Origin: RGIG8709 sp045575975
GTDB taxonomy: Bacteria; Bacillota; Clostridia; Monoglobales; Monoglobaceae
Length of the DNA stretch: 17,563 nucleotides
NCBI GenBank assembly: GCA_045575975.1
Contig: JAZNFO010000030.1
Coordinates: 1 to 17,563, forward strand
Reading direction: 5' to 3'
The notes beneath the pieces were generated by a model. It did no database searches. It was not told the DNA's origin and worked only from the letters and a program-made list of their open reading frames with translations. Position numbers and translations under genes: made by a program. Of the stretch, positions 1 through 7,290 are shown in pieces (position 1 is the stretch's first letter; every line of letters starts with the position of its first letter).

Positions 1-30
1 ATTTTATTGATAATTAAATATAAAAAAGTC

Positions 31-59
31 TTTACAAACACATAAAATTGTGATATAAT
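31..59 (+). promoter_or_regulatory. Promoter of the tRNA-Leu gene
   Basis: TTTACA at 31-36 and a perfect TATAAT at 54-59 are separated by 17 bases, a textbook sigma-70/SigA spacing. The start of transcription would fall near 66, about 37 bases before the mature tRNA 5' end. No gene lies between it and the tRNA. Confidence 0.8.
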
Positions 60-102
60 TTCATCCGTTGGTTGGAAAAACCATATTTTATAAATTTAAT
101 AT

Positions 103-189
103 GCCGCTGTGGTGGAATTGGCAGACGCGCTGGACTCAAAATCCAGTGGTAGCGATACCGTGACGGTTCGACCCCGTCCAGCGGCACCA
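103..189 (+). tRNA. tRNA-Leu, anticodon CAA
   Basis: The 87-base gene has a complete cloverleaf. The acceptor arms GCCGCTG (103-109) and CAGCGGC (179-185) pair perfectly, followed by discriminator A186 and an encoded CCA (187-189). The anticodon stem CTGGA/TCCAG (130-134, 142-146) encloses the loop CTCAAAA, placing anticodon CAA at 137-139, which reads UUG leucine codons. A long variable arm (class II tRNA) precedes the T arm GGTTCGACCCC, as expected for leucine. The gene has its own promoter and terminator, so it is monocistronic. Confidence 0.97.
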
Positions 190-190
190 G

Positions 191-222
191 AAAAAGCGAC
201 TTGTTTCGACAAGTCGCTTTTT
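191..222 (+). terminator. Intrinsic terminator of the tRNA gene
   Basis: AGCGACTTGT (195-204), loop TTCG, and ACAAGTCGCT (209-218) form a perfect 10-base-pair stem. It is flanked by A residues upstream and a T run at 218-222, so the A/T part extends the stem. It begins one base after the tRNA CCA end. Confidence 0.9.
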
Positions 223-230
223 CAATGAAA

Positions 231-400
231 TTTACCTGCGGCAAGTGAAATAGCTTTGCTATGAAATACACTTCGTGTATGAAATATGCCTTACGGCATA
301 TGAAAAGGCAAATTTTATTTCACAGAAAACGAAGTTTTCTATTTCATAATTTTGCAGAAATTATTTTACATCGAGCAAAGCGAGATATTTCATTAAATAT
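231..400. repeat. Array of short hairpins with GAAAT-type linkers
   Basis: Between the tRNA terminator and the 3' end of the AraC-type gene lies a run of small inverted repeats. They are TTACC-TGC-GGCAA (232-244, one mismatch), ATAGC-TTT-GCTAT (250-262), ATACAC-TTC-GTGTAT (266-280), ATATGCC-TTAC-GGCATAT (284-301), AGAAAAC-GAA-GTTTTCT (324-340), and an imperfect one around 370-386. The spacers are mostly variants of GAAAT or ATTTC. Stems differ in sequence while the linkers are kept, unlike a CRISPR array. I infer a dispersed intergenic hairpin repeat family of the kind common in Clostridia. No coding potential is seen. Confidence 0.75.
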
Positions 401-428
401 CAGAAACATCCCTATTGTTCTGCTTTTC

Positions 429-1223
429 TTATGAATTTCTAAAAGAATTAGGGGTTGTTCCAAAATAGTTTTTAAAGCATCTTATAAAATTGCTTGTATC
501 CTGGAACCCGCTTTTTTCGGCAACCTCTGCAATAGAAAGGGATTTGTTGACGAGGAGCTTTCCTGCGTGGTTAAGTCTTATCTGTATAAGATATTGTTTA
601 GGGCTTATTCCAATTATTTCCGTAAAGCGGTGAGTCAGGTAATATGTACTTATATACAAATCTTTGCATATATCCTGGATTTTTATATTTGACTGATAAT
701 TATTTTCAAGAATTTTTTGAAGTTTTGAAATTTTGCTTATAATATCGTCTTCGAGAAAGACGGGGGCGTTCAAAGACCTCCAGGAATATATAAGAATTTC
801 ACCTAAGTATGATTCGATAAGTTTTTCTGTGAAACTGTCTTCTTCTTTACCTAGTTCCTGAATTATTTTATCAAAAAGAGTTATTATTTGAAATATATCA
901 GGGAGATTGATAGAAGTATAAAACTGATTTTGATTATATTTAAAAAGAGTAAACAGATTAGTTTTCCCAAAGGAATTTTCAAGAGCTTTTGATGATATGG
1001 TTGCAACATATCTGTTGTAGGGCGTTTTCAGTGCTTTAACATTGTGATATGCATTGTTGTTTAAAAACAAAATATCACCTTTTTTTATGATTATTGTCTT
1101 GCCTGTAATAGAAAGCTCGGCTTCCCCTTCCGTAACAAAGATGATTTCATAGTCATTGTGAAAATGAACTTTCAGGTCGTGCTTGCCTGTTTTATGCATA
1201 CATTCGGTTATTAATTTGTTCAT
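429..1223 (-). CDS. AraC-family transcriptional regulator with N-terminal cupin domain
   Basis: This 264-residue protein has two parts. Residues about 18-95 form an AraC-type cupin sensor (HFHNDYEIIFVTEGEAEL, then a KKGDILFLN strand and an AYH segment). Residues about 160-262 are a double helix-turn-helix of the AraC/XylS family, with the conserved end SIAEVAEKSGFQDTSNFIR followed by CFKNYFGTTP. I place the start at 1223 because AGGAG sits 8 bases upstream. An upstream in-frame ATG at 1304 falls inside the gene's own -35 box and cannot be transcribed from it. The gene is divergent from the seven-gene redox/amino-sugar operon, so it is most likely that operon's ligand-responsive activator. Cupin AraC regulators usually bind small sugars; the ligand here is unknown. 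Confidence 0.93.
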   Translation of the reverse strand: MNKLITECMHKTGKHDLKVHFHNDYEIIFVTEGEAELSITGKTIIIKKGDILFLNNNAYHNVKALKTPYNRYVATISSKALENSFGKTNLFTLFKYNQNQFYTSINLPDIFQIITLFDKIIQELGKEEDSFTEKLIESYLGEILIYSWRSLNAPVFLEDDIISKISKLQKILENNYQSNIKIQDICKDLYISTYYLTHRFTEIIGISPKQYLIQIRLNHAGKLLVNKSLSIAEVAEKSGFQDTSNFIRCFKNYFGTTPNSFRNS

Positions 1224-1275
1224 TTTTTTCTCCTGCAACAAGATTTTAATATTTTTACAAATTAAATTCATATTT

Positions 1276-1304
1276 ATTATACTACAATTTATTGATATAA
1301 TCAA
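1276..1304 (-). promoter_or_regulatory. Promoter of the AraC-family gene
   Basis: On the minus strand, TTGATT (1304-1299) and TATAAT (1281-1276) are 17 bases apart. The transcript would start near 1269, about 45 bases before the ATG at 1223. This rules out the longer upstream start. Confidence 0.75.
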
Positions 1305-1340
1305 TAGTATTTTTCGTTTTTAAAAACAAACAAACGAAAA

Positions 1341-1366
1341 GCAAGTTTTGCATATTATAGGGCAAG
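1341..1366 (+). promoter_or_regulatory. Possible regulator half-sites in the divergent intergenic region
   Basis: GCAAG occurs at 1341-1345 and again at 1362-1366, a 21-base (two helical turn) offset just upstream of the operon's -35 box at 1375. That is the geometry AraC-family activators often use. GCAA-N3-TTGC at 1341-1351 is also a small inverted repeat. The match is short and may be chance. Confidence 0.25.
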
Positions 1367-1374
1367 AAATATTG

Positions 1375-1403
1375 TTGATATTAAAGGTTAAATATGGGAT
1401 AAT
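1375..1403 (+). promoter_or_regulatory. Promoter of the seven-gene operon
   Basis: TTGATA (1375-1380) and GATAAT (1398-1403) are separated by 17 bases. The start point near 1410 leaves a short leader carrying the GGGGGT ribosome binding site (1421-1426) before the ATG at 1433. No other good promoter was noticed until after 9472. Confidence 0.7.
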
Positions 1404-1432
1404 TAAAGCAATAATAAAATGGGGGTACTATA

Positions 1433-2755
1433 ATGAGTATTTTTAATTATTCTAATTTAGATGAACTCACATCTACCATAAAATCAATGGAACTTGGGAA
1501 TTTACCTGCTTCCGATAATCTTAAATTGCTTGATGACGAGGTTTCGTTTGGCGGAGTAACATTAAAAAACCGTATTGCTATACATCCGATGGAAGGATGT
1601 GACGGAACAGCAGACGGTAAGCCAGATGAACTTACTATCAGAAGATATGAAAGATTTGCAAAGAGTGGTGCAGGACTTGTGTGGCTTGAGGCTGTTGCTA
1701 TCAAGAAATACGGAAGAGCAAATCCAAGACAGCTTTTCCTTGATGAAAACACAAAGGATTCTTTCAAAAAGTTGATTGATAACATAAAAAACATTTCTGT
1801 TAAAGAAAATGGTTTTGAACCGGTTATTATAATGCAGGCAACTCATTCAGGAAGATATTCAAAGCCAAATGGTGTTCCTGAACCTGTTATTGCGTATAAC
1901 AATCCTATATTTGAAAAGGACAACCCTATTGATTCATCAAGAATTATCACTGATGATATGCTTTTTGAACTTGAAGAACAATATGGAATAGCTGCTAAAA
2001 TGGCAGAAGAGGTTGGCTTTGACGGTATTGATATTAAGTGCTGCCACAGATATTTGGCATCAGAGCTTTTATCTGCTTACACAAGAGAGGGTGCATTTGG
2101 CGGTTCATTTGATAACAGAACAAGACTACTCAGAAACGGTATAAAGAATGCTACAGATGCAACATCTGATAAATTTGTTGTAACATCCCGTCTTAATGTA
2201 TATGATGGCTTTGAGTATCCATATGGCTGGGGTGTTAAAGAAGGCTGTGGTAAAGAAATTGATCTTACTGAACCGTTGAAGCTTGTTGATATAATGCATA
2301 ACGAACTTGGGGTTAACCTTCTTAATATAACTATCGGTAACCCATATTTTAATTCATTTGTTAACCGTCCTGCAGACTGCACAGCAGAATTAAGCGGAGA
2401 ACATCCGCTTGTTGGTGTTGACAGAATGTTCTATTGTATAAGTGAAATACAGAAGGCTTTTCCGGACCTTTGTGTAATTGGTTCAGGTATTTCTTATCTC
2501 AGAGAATACCTTCCATATTTTGCAGCAGGTGCAATTGAAAAGGGAATGTATAAAATCCAGGGTGTTGGCCGTGAAGCATTTGCGTATCCTGATTTTTATA
2601 AAGACATTCAGAAAAACGGAAAAATGGAAAAGAGCAAGAGCTGTATAACCTGCGGTAAATGTACAGAGGTTATGCGTGCAGGCGGAACAACAGGTTGTGT
2701 TATAAGAGATAACAGTGTTTATATGCCAATATACAAAGAATATTGTAAAAAATAG
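1433..2755 (+). CDS. NADH:flavin oxidoreductase / Old Yellow Enzyme family protein with C-terminal Fe-S cysteines
   Basis: This 440-residue TIM-barrel flavoprotein has the FMN-binding features of the Old Yellow Enzyme / 2,4-dienoyl-CoA reductase family: FGGVTLKNRIAIHPMEG (39-55), THSGRY (137-142), CHRYL followed by GGSFDNR (204-229), and VIGSGIS (348-354). Family members reduce activated C=C bonds or related substrates with flavin. The tail CITCGKCTEVMRAGGTTGC (404-422) gives C-x2-C-x2-C-x11-C, close to the 4Fe-4S ligand set of dienoyl-CoA reductase (there C-x2-C-x3-C-x11-C). The protein stops soon afterwards and lacks the FAD and NADPH domains of the 640-670 residue members. An N-terminal extension of about 35 residues precedes the usual start. 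It is the first gene of the operon, 12 bases before the dehydrogenase. The substrate is unknown. Confidence 0.9.
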   Translation: MSIFNYSNLDELTSTIKSMELGNLPASDNLKLLDDEVSFGGVTLKNRIAIHPMEGCDGTADGKPDELTIRRYERFAKSGAGLVWLEAVAIKKYGRANPRQLFLDENTKDSFKKLIDNIKNISVKENGFEPVIIMQATHSGRYSKPNGVPEPVIAYNNPIFEKDNPIDSSRIITDDMLFELEEQYGIAAKMAEEVGFDGIDIKCCHRYLASELLSAYTREGAFGGSFDNRTRLLRNGIKNATDATSDKFVVTSRLNVYDGFEYPYGWGVKEGCGKEIDLTEPLKLVDIMHNELGVNLLNITIGNPYFNSFVNRPADCTAELSGEHPLVGVDRMFYCISEIQKAFPDLCVIGSGISYLREYLPYFAAGAIEKGMYKIQGVGREAFAYPDFYKDIQKNGKMEKSKSCITCGKCTEVMRAGGTTGCVIRDNSVYMPIYKEYCKK

Positions 2756-2767
2756 GAGGAATTTATT

Positions 2768-3508
2768 ATGAGTAAAATAGCTTTAGTAACAGGATGTAAC
2801 GGAGGAATTGGTTTTTCTGTTGCGGAAAAATTTTTAAATAGCGGATACACAGTATATGGTATGGATATTTCAGATGAGTCAAAAATTTCACACGAAAATT
2901 TTGTATATGTAAAGGGAAACCTGGCTTGTGCTGATGACAGAAAGAACTTTGTTGATAAAGCATCAGAAAAAGGAAAAGGTATAGACATTCTTGTTAATGT
3001 TGCAGGTGTTGCACCAAAGGTTCGTACAGATATTCTTGAAATGACAGAAGAAAGCTATGACTTTGTTATGGATATCAACACAAAAGGCACACTTTTCTTA
3101 ACTCAGCTTGTTGCAAACACAATGGTTGCTGCAAACAAGAATGAAAGCAAAGAAAGATACATTGTAAATATTTCATCTATGTCTGCATACACAAGTTCAA
3201 CAAGCAGAGGTGAATATTGTATTTCAAAAGCCGGTGTTTCTATGATAACAAAATTATTTGCAGACAGACTGGCAGAAGATGGTGTTATGGTTAACGAAAT
3301 CAGACCGGGTATTATCAAAACCGGTATGACAGAAAAGGTGCAGAAGAAATATGATGATTTGATTGATGGCGGACTTCTTCCAATTAAGCGTTGGGGTTTA
3401 CCTGAAGATATTGCAGAGGCTGTTTATTCATTATGTTCAGGCTCACTTCCGTATATTACAGGTCAGTCTCTTGATGTTGATGGCGGATATCATATTCACA
3501 GACTCTAA
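2768..3508 (+). CDS. Short-chain dehydrogenase/reductase (SDR), classical type
   Basis: This 246-residue cytoplasmic NAD(P)-dependent oxidoreductase has all classical SDR marks: TGCNGGIG cofactor loop (8-15), NVAG (77-80, normally NNAG), Asn104, Ser137, and the catalytic YCISK pair Tyr150/Lys154. The C-terminal ITGQSLDVDGGY ending is typical of 3-oxoacyl-ACP-reductase-like and sugar/polyol SDRs. Asp33 at the end of beta-2 (YGMDIS) suggests NAD(H) rather than NADP(H). TAGGAGGA upstream of the ATG is a strong ribosome binding site, and the gap from the previous gene is 12 bases. In this operon it probably interconverts a hydroxyl and a keto group on the substrate that the two flavoproteins handle. 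The precise substrate cannot be read from sequence. Confidence 0.9.
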   Translation: MSKIALVTGCNGGIGFSVAEKFLNSGYTVYGMDISDESKISHENFVYVKGNLACADDRKNFVDKASEKGKGIDILVNVAGVAPKVRTDILEMTEESYDFVMDINTKGTLFLTQLVANTMVAANKNESKERYIVNISSMSAYTSSTSRGEYCISKAGVSMITKLFADRLAEDGVMVNEIRPGIIKTGMTEKVQKKYDDLIDGGLLPIKRWGLPEDIAEAVYSLCSGSLPYITGQSLDVDGGYHIHRL

Positions 3509-3520
3509 AAGGAGAAGGTT

Positions 3521-5470
3521 ATGGAAAGAGAATTAATAAAAATTGGTAATATTAATATCCCTGTAAATAAGATGAACACTCTTGTTATCGGTTCAGGCTG
3601 CGCAGGACTTAATGCTGCAGACTGGCTTTATGACCTTGATGTTAAGGATGTTGCAATTGTAACAGAGGGTATGAACTGCGGCACATCAAGAAATACAGGC
3701 AGTGATAAACAGACATATTATAAGTTGTCTCTTTCGTCATCTGAAAGCGATAGTGTTGCTTATATGTGCAAATCGTTATTTGAAGGCTTGAGTGTTAATG
3801 GTGATACTGCTTTATCAGAAGCTGCTTGTTCTGTTAAAAGCTTTATTAAGCTTGCTAACTTAGGCGTTCCGTTCCCGACTAACACATACGGAGAATATGT
3901 AGGATATATGACAGACCATGATGAGCATAAGCGAGCAACATCAGCCGGTCCTTTGACATCAAAATATATGACTGAAGCTCTTGAGAAAAACATAATCGCA
4001 AAAAACATAAAAGTTTTTGATGATGTTGTTATTGTTAAGCTTCTTGAAAAAGACGGAAAGATTATCGGTGCAATCGGTATAAACAAAAAAGAAATATATG
4101 AAGAAAATAAAGGGCTTGAAATATTCTCCTGCGAAAATGTTGTTATGGCAACAGGCGGACCTGCAGGCATTTATCAGAAGAGTGTATATCCAAAATGTCA
4201 CAAGGGTATGAGCGGTCTTGCTATTGAAGCAGGTGCTGAATGTGCAAATCTTCAGGAATGGCAGTATGGTCTTGCATCAACTGATTTCAGATGGAATGTT
4301 TCAGGTACATATCAGCAGGTTATCCCGAGATATATTTCTATTGATAAAGACGGAAATGAATATGAATTTTTAAATGATTATTTTGATGACCCTGTTGAAG
4401 CTGTTAATATGGTATTCAGAAAAGGTTATCAGTGGCCGTTTGACTCTGCAAAGCTTGACGGTTCATCAGTTGTTGACCTTATTATATATAACGAAGCTGT
4501 AAATATGGGCAGAGATGTTTATATGGATTTCAGAAGAGAACCATCTGTTCTTGAGGATGGACTTGAAAAAATTTCTGAGGAAGCATATACATATCTTAAA
4601 AATTCAAATGCAACAATGCCGCTTCCGATTAAGCGTCTTGAAAAAATGAACTCAAAGGCAATCAAATTATATAAGGATAATGGTATTGATTTGTATACTG
4701 AACCATTAAAAGTTGATGTATGTGCTCAGCATAACAATGGCGGTATCGCAGTGGATGCTCAGTGGGAAACAAATATCGGAGGTCTTTATGTTGCAGGTGA
4801 AGCTGCAGGAACATTTGGAGTATACAGACCGGGTGGTTCAGCTCTTAACTCAACTCAGGTTGGCTCATTAAGAGCGGCTGAAGGTATTGCTCTTAAAGAA
4901 AGAAATAAGAAAAATGATGCAGAATATTCTGTTGATGCATTAGTTGCATCAGGAAAAGATGTTATTGAGTTTGTTCTTGCTGCAAATAACGGCAAAAATT
5001 ATGATAACGAGATTGATAAATTAAGACAGACATATAGTGAAAAGATGAGCAGTGTAGCATCACATATCAGAATTGTTAATGATATGGAAAAATTATATGA
5101 AGAAGTTATTTTGTTATATAGCAAAATACTTGATGATTATAAGAATACAGATGTTTGCAATGTTGTTCAGGTGTTCAGACTCCGTGATATGCTTATCACG
5201 CAGGCGGCAGTTCTTTCTGCAATGATTACTGCATCTAAGAATATAGGAACAAGAGGCGGTTCTATGGTTCAGGAATCAAATATTTCAAAAGATAAAATAT
5301 TTGATTATAAAACCGAAAGAAACTGTGCATTTGATGATAAGATTATAACAACCATCAAGAACGGGGATTCAATAGAAAATAACATTAAAGATGTTCGTCC
5401 TGTTCCTGAGGTTGATTTATGGTTTGAAAACATCTGGAATGAATATAACGAAAGATGGAATATTAAGTAA
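3521..5470 (+). CDS. FAD-dependent oxidoreductase of the fumarate reductase / L-aspartate oxidase type
   Basis: This 649-residue flavoprotein has an N-terminal dinucleotide fold VIGSGCAGLNAADWL (22-36) and a second FAD contact VVMATGGPAG around 207-216. The capping and closing region has HNNGGIAVD (about 404-412), GGLYVAGEAAG (about 420-430), and an Arg at 436 in GVYRPGGSALN. That Arg sits where fumarate reductase, SdhA and NadB proteins keep the active-site Arg in their NR-x-GGNSL segment. There is no signal peptide, no heme or FMN-anchoring domain, and no partner Fe-S subunit gene, so it is not a classical membrane complex. The C-terminal helical region (about 490-649) follows the SdhA/NadB plan. 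It lies 12 bases after the SDR gene with AAAAGGAG in front. It likely oxidises or reduces a C-C bond beside a carboxylate or carbonyl; the substrate is unknown. Confidence 0.88.
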   Translation: MERELIKIGNINIPVNKMNTLVIGSGCAGLNAADWLYDLDVKDVAIVTEGMNCGTSRNTGSDKQTYYKLSLSSSESDSVAYMCKSLFEGLSVNGDTALSEAACSVKSFIKLANLGVPFPTNTYGEYVGYMTDHDEHKRATSAGPLTSKYMTEALEKNIIAKNIKVFDDVVIVKLLEKDGKIIGAIGINKKEIYEENKGLEIFSCENVVMATGGPAGIYQKSVYPKCHKGMSGLAIEAGAECANLQEWQYGLASTDFRWNVSGTYQQVIPRYISIDKDGNEYEFLNDYFDDPVEAVNMVFRKGYQWPFDSAKLDGSSVVDLIIYNEAVNMGRDVYMDFRREPSVLEDGLEKISEEAYTYLKNSNATMPLPIKRLEKMNSKAIKLYKDNGIDLYTEPLKVDVCAQHNNGGIAVDAQWETNIGGLYVAGEAAGTFGVYRPGGSALNSTQVGSLRAAEGIALKERNKKNDAEYSVDALVASGKDVIEFVLAANNGKNYDNEIDKLRQTYSEKMSSVASHIRIVNDMEKLYEEVILLYSKILDDYKNTDVCNVVQVFRLRDMLITQAAVLSAMITASKNIGTRGGSMVQESNISKDKIFDYKTERNCAFDDKIITTIKNGDSIENNIKDVRPVPEVDLWFENIWNEYNERWNIK

Positions 5471-5472
5471 AT

Positions 5473-6450
5473 ATGTCACAGAATGAAAGCTGTAGAAAAT
5501 CGTATGGTCACAGAAAAGTATTTCTTGGTATAGACGGTGGAGGAACAAAAACAGAATTTGTTTTGTTTTATGATAGCGGAGAGCTTATAGACAGAGTTGT
5601 TCTTGAGGGATGCAATCCAAACACCTGCGGTGCAGAAAAAACCTATTCCATTTTAAAGAATGGGATAGAGTTTTTGTCTCAGAACACAGAGAAGATAGAT
5701 TTGCTTTTTGCAGGAATAGCAGGATGTGGCTCGCTGGAAAATGCGGAAACTGTTAATGGTTTTTTGAAGGAAATTTGTCCTGATACAAAGGTGAAATGCT
5801 GTTCAGATATACTTAATATAGTTGCAAGTGCAAATGTTGAAAACAGAGCACTTGCAGTTATCTGTGGAACTGGCTCGGTTGTTTATTCTATAAGTGGAGA
5901 CAATCTTGAAAGAGCAGGAGGATGGGGATATCTTTTAGGAGACCCGTGCAGTGGCTATTCAATTGGTCGTGATGCAGTAAGGACAGCACTTGCGGAAGAG
6001 GATGGATTTGGAGAAAAATCTGTTATAACCCGTTTTGTTGAAGAAGAACTTGGCGGCAGAGTCAAGGATAAAATCAATCAGGTTTATTCAAAGAATAATA
6101 CATATCTTGCAAAGCTTGCGCCAACAGTTTTCAAAGCATATGGAGAAAAAGACCATAAGGCAAAAGAAATTCTTGAAAGAAATGCAAAAGAGTTTGCAAA
6201 ACAGATAAATTTTATGTCAGAAAAATATGATTGTGATAACACAGCGGTTTTGTCGGGCGGTATATTTCAGCATACAAATATTTATGAAGAATTTTTAAAA
6301 GGTATGGTGGATGACAGTATCAAAGTTGTTATACCAAATTTGCCACCAATATACGGAGCCTGTGTGCAGTGTGTTCGTATGGCGGAGCGGTATGATGAAA
6401 AATTTCAAAAAGCATTTACTGAAGAATACAATAAAAAATGTGTAAAATAG
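5473..6450 (+). CDS. BadF/BadG/BcrA/BcrD-family amino sugar kinase (MurK/NagK-like)
   Basis: This 325-residue member of the ASKHA superfamily shows the phosphate-1 motif GIDGGGTKTE (19-28), a substrate loop GCNPNTCG, a conserved Asp in CCSDILNIVAS, the phosphate-2 motif ICGTGSVVYS, the family stretch GGWGYLLGDPCSGYSIG, and the adenosine-site segment VLSGGIFQ. Family members phosphorylate GlcNAc and/or MurNAc at C6. The clostridial MurK enzyme is of this family and is encoded next to murQ, which is exactly the arrangement here. The ATG lies 2 bases after the previous stop and has only a weak ribosome binding site (AAGTAAAT), so expression is probably coupled to the flavoprotein gene. The MurK role is inferred from the MurQ neighbour; another amino sugar is possible. 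Confidence 0.85.
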   Translation: MSQNESCRKSYGHRKVFLGIDGGGTKTEFVLFYDSGELIDRVVLEGCNPNTCGAEKTYSILKNGIEFLSQNTEKIDLLFAGIAGCGSLENAETVNGFLKEICPDTKVKCCSDILNIVASANVENRALAVICGTGSVVYSISGDNLERAGGWGYLLGDPCSGYSIGRDAVRTALAEEDGFGEKSVITRFVEEELGGRVKDKINQVYSKNNTYLAKLAPTVFKAYGEKDHKAKEILERNAKEFAKQINFMSEKYDCDNTAVLSGGIFQHTNIYEEFLKGMVDDSIKVVIPNLPPIYGACVQCVRMAERYDEKFQKAFTEEYNKKCVK

Positions 6451-6458
6451 GTGATGTT

Positions 6459-7268
6459 ATGTTAAAAACAGAAATGAGAAATCCAAGAACAATGAATCTT
6501 GATAAGATGAGCACCCGTGATATGGTTCAGGTCATCAATGACGAAATGAAAAAAGCAGTTTTTGCTATTGATGAAGAAGTTCCAAATATTGAAAAAGCAG
6601 TGGATGTTGTTGCTGAAAGAATAAAGAATGGCGGAAGACTTATATATATGGGGGCAGGAACATCAGGCAGACTCGGTATTCTTGATGCTGCAGAATGTCC
6701 TCCAACATTTGGAGTGGATGGAAACACCGTAGTTGGTATAATGGCAGGTGGCGACAAGTGTCTCAGAAGTGCCAGTGAAGATCAGGAAGACAGCAGTGAA
6801 GCTGCAATAGTTGATTTAAAAGGCATAGAGCTTACAGGCAAGGATGCCCTTGTTGGCATTTCTGTTGCAGGCGGGGCTCAGTATGTAATTGAAGCACTTA
6901 ACTATGCGAAATCACTTGGTTGTGCAACAATTGCGATAACATCAAATAAGGGAAGCAAAATTGATGAGATAGCTGACATTTCAATATGTCCTGACACAGG
7001 AGCTGAAGTTGTTACAGGTTCAACAAGAATGAAAGCCGGAACAGCTCAGAAGATTATTTTAAATATGCTTTCAACTTGTGCAATGATTAAGCAGGGTTAT
7101 GTTTATGAAAATCTGATGATAAATCTTAAGCCAACCAATATTAAGCTTAAGAAGAGAGTTATCAGCATTGTTATGGACATAATGGAATGTTCCGAGGAAG
7201 AAGCTGTTAAAGGACTTGAAGCTAATAATTGGGTTATAAAGGACGCAATTTGTGCTATGGGAAAATAA
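6459..7268 (+). CDS. murQ: MurQ-like N-acetylmuramic acid 6-phosphate etherase (divergent)
   Basis: This 269-residue SIS-domain protein resembles MurQ, which splits MurNAc-6-phosphate into GlcNAc-6-phosphate and D-lactate. MurQ hallmarks include GGRLIYMGAGTSGRLGILDA (58-77), ECPPTFG with the catalytic-type Glu79, two acidic residues Glu107/Glu110 at the EGAED site (here EDQED), and GAEVVTGSTRMKAGTAQK (181-198). Two things are odd. The SGRTP loop is replaced by AGGAQ (137-141), and the protein ends about 25-30 residues early compared with E. coli MurQ (298 residues). I chose the ATG at 6459 because AGGTGA (6449-6454) precedes it by 4 bases and it aligns with the family start; an in-frame ATG at 6438 lies inside the kinase gene. 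It may act on a related but different ether or acyl sugar phosphate. Confidence 0.87.
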   Translation: MLKTEMRNPRTMNLDKMSTRDMVQVINDEMKKAVFAIDEEVPNIEKAVDVVAERIKNGGRLIYMGAGTSGRLGILDAAECPPTFGVDGNTVVGIMAGGDKCLRSASEDQEDSSEAAIVDLKGIELTGKDALVGISVAGGAQYVIEALNYAKSLGCATIAITSNKGSKIDEIADISICPDTGAEVVTGSTRMKAGTAQKIILNMLSTCAMIKQGYVYENLMINLKPTNIKLKKRVISIVMDIMECSEEEAVKGLEANNWVIKDAICAMGK

Positions 7269-7290
7269 TTATAGAAAAGAGGTTTTGTAT

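Noticed and set aside
32..271. 79-codon minus-strand open frame over the tRNA and its terminator
   Set aside because: It runs antisense through a clear tRNA-Leu, promoter and terminator; tRNA antisense frames are artefacts.
231..400. CRISPR array
   Set aside because: The repeats are the short linkers, stems are 5-7 base pairs and unequal, spacing is irregular, and there are no cas genes.
1224..1304. 27-residue N-terminal extension of the AraC protein
   Set aside because: The upstream ATG is in the gene's own -35 box and lacks a ribosome binding site, while ATG 1223 has AGGAG.
1447..1846. Antisense and shifted open frames inside the OYE gene, with similar ones in the flavoprotein gene (3760-4201)
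   Set aside because: They are shadows of strongly supported genes, with no ribosome binding sites or family features.
1433..5470. Bile-acid (bai-like) 7-dehydroxylation genes, suggested by the OYE, SDR and FAD flavoprotein set
   Set aside because: The OYE is the short form without FAD/NADH domains, there is no CoA ligase, CoA transferase or 7-dehydratase, and the rest of the operon is amino-sugar related.
6438..6458. Longer MurQ start at 6438
   Set aside because: It overlaps the end of the kinase gene and lacks a ribosome binding site; AGGTGA directs the ATG at 6459.
7252..7290. Longer start for the first Gfo/Idh gene
   Set aside because: It lies inside the murQ 3' end and adds residues before the Rossmann strand that the family does not have; AGAGG supports 7291.
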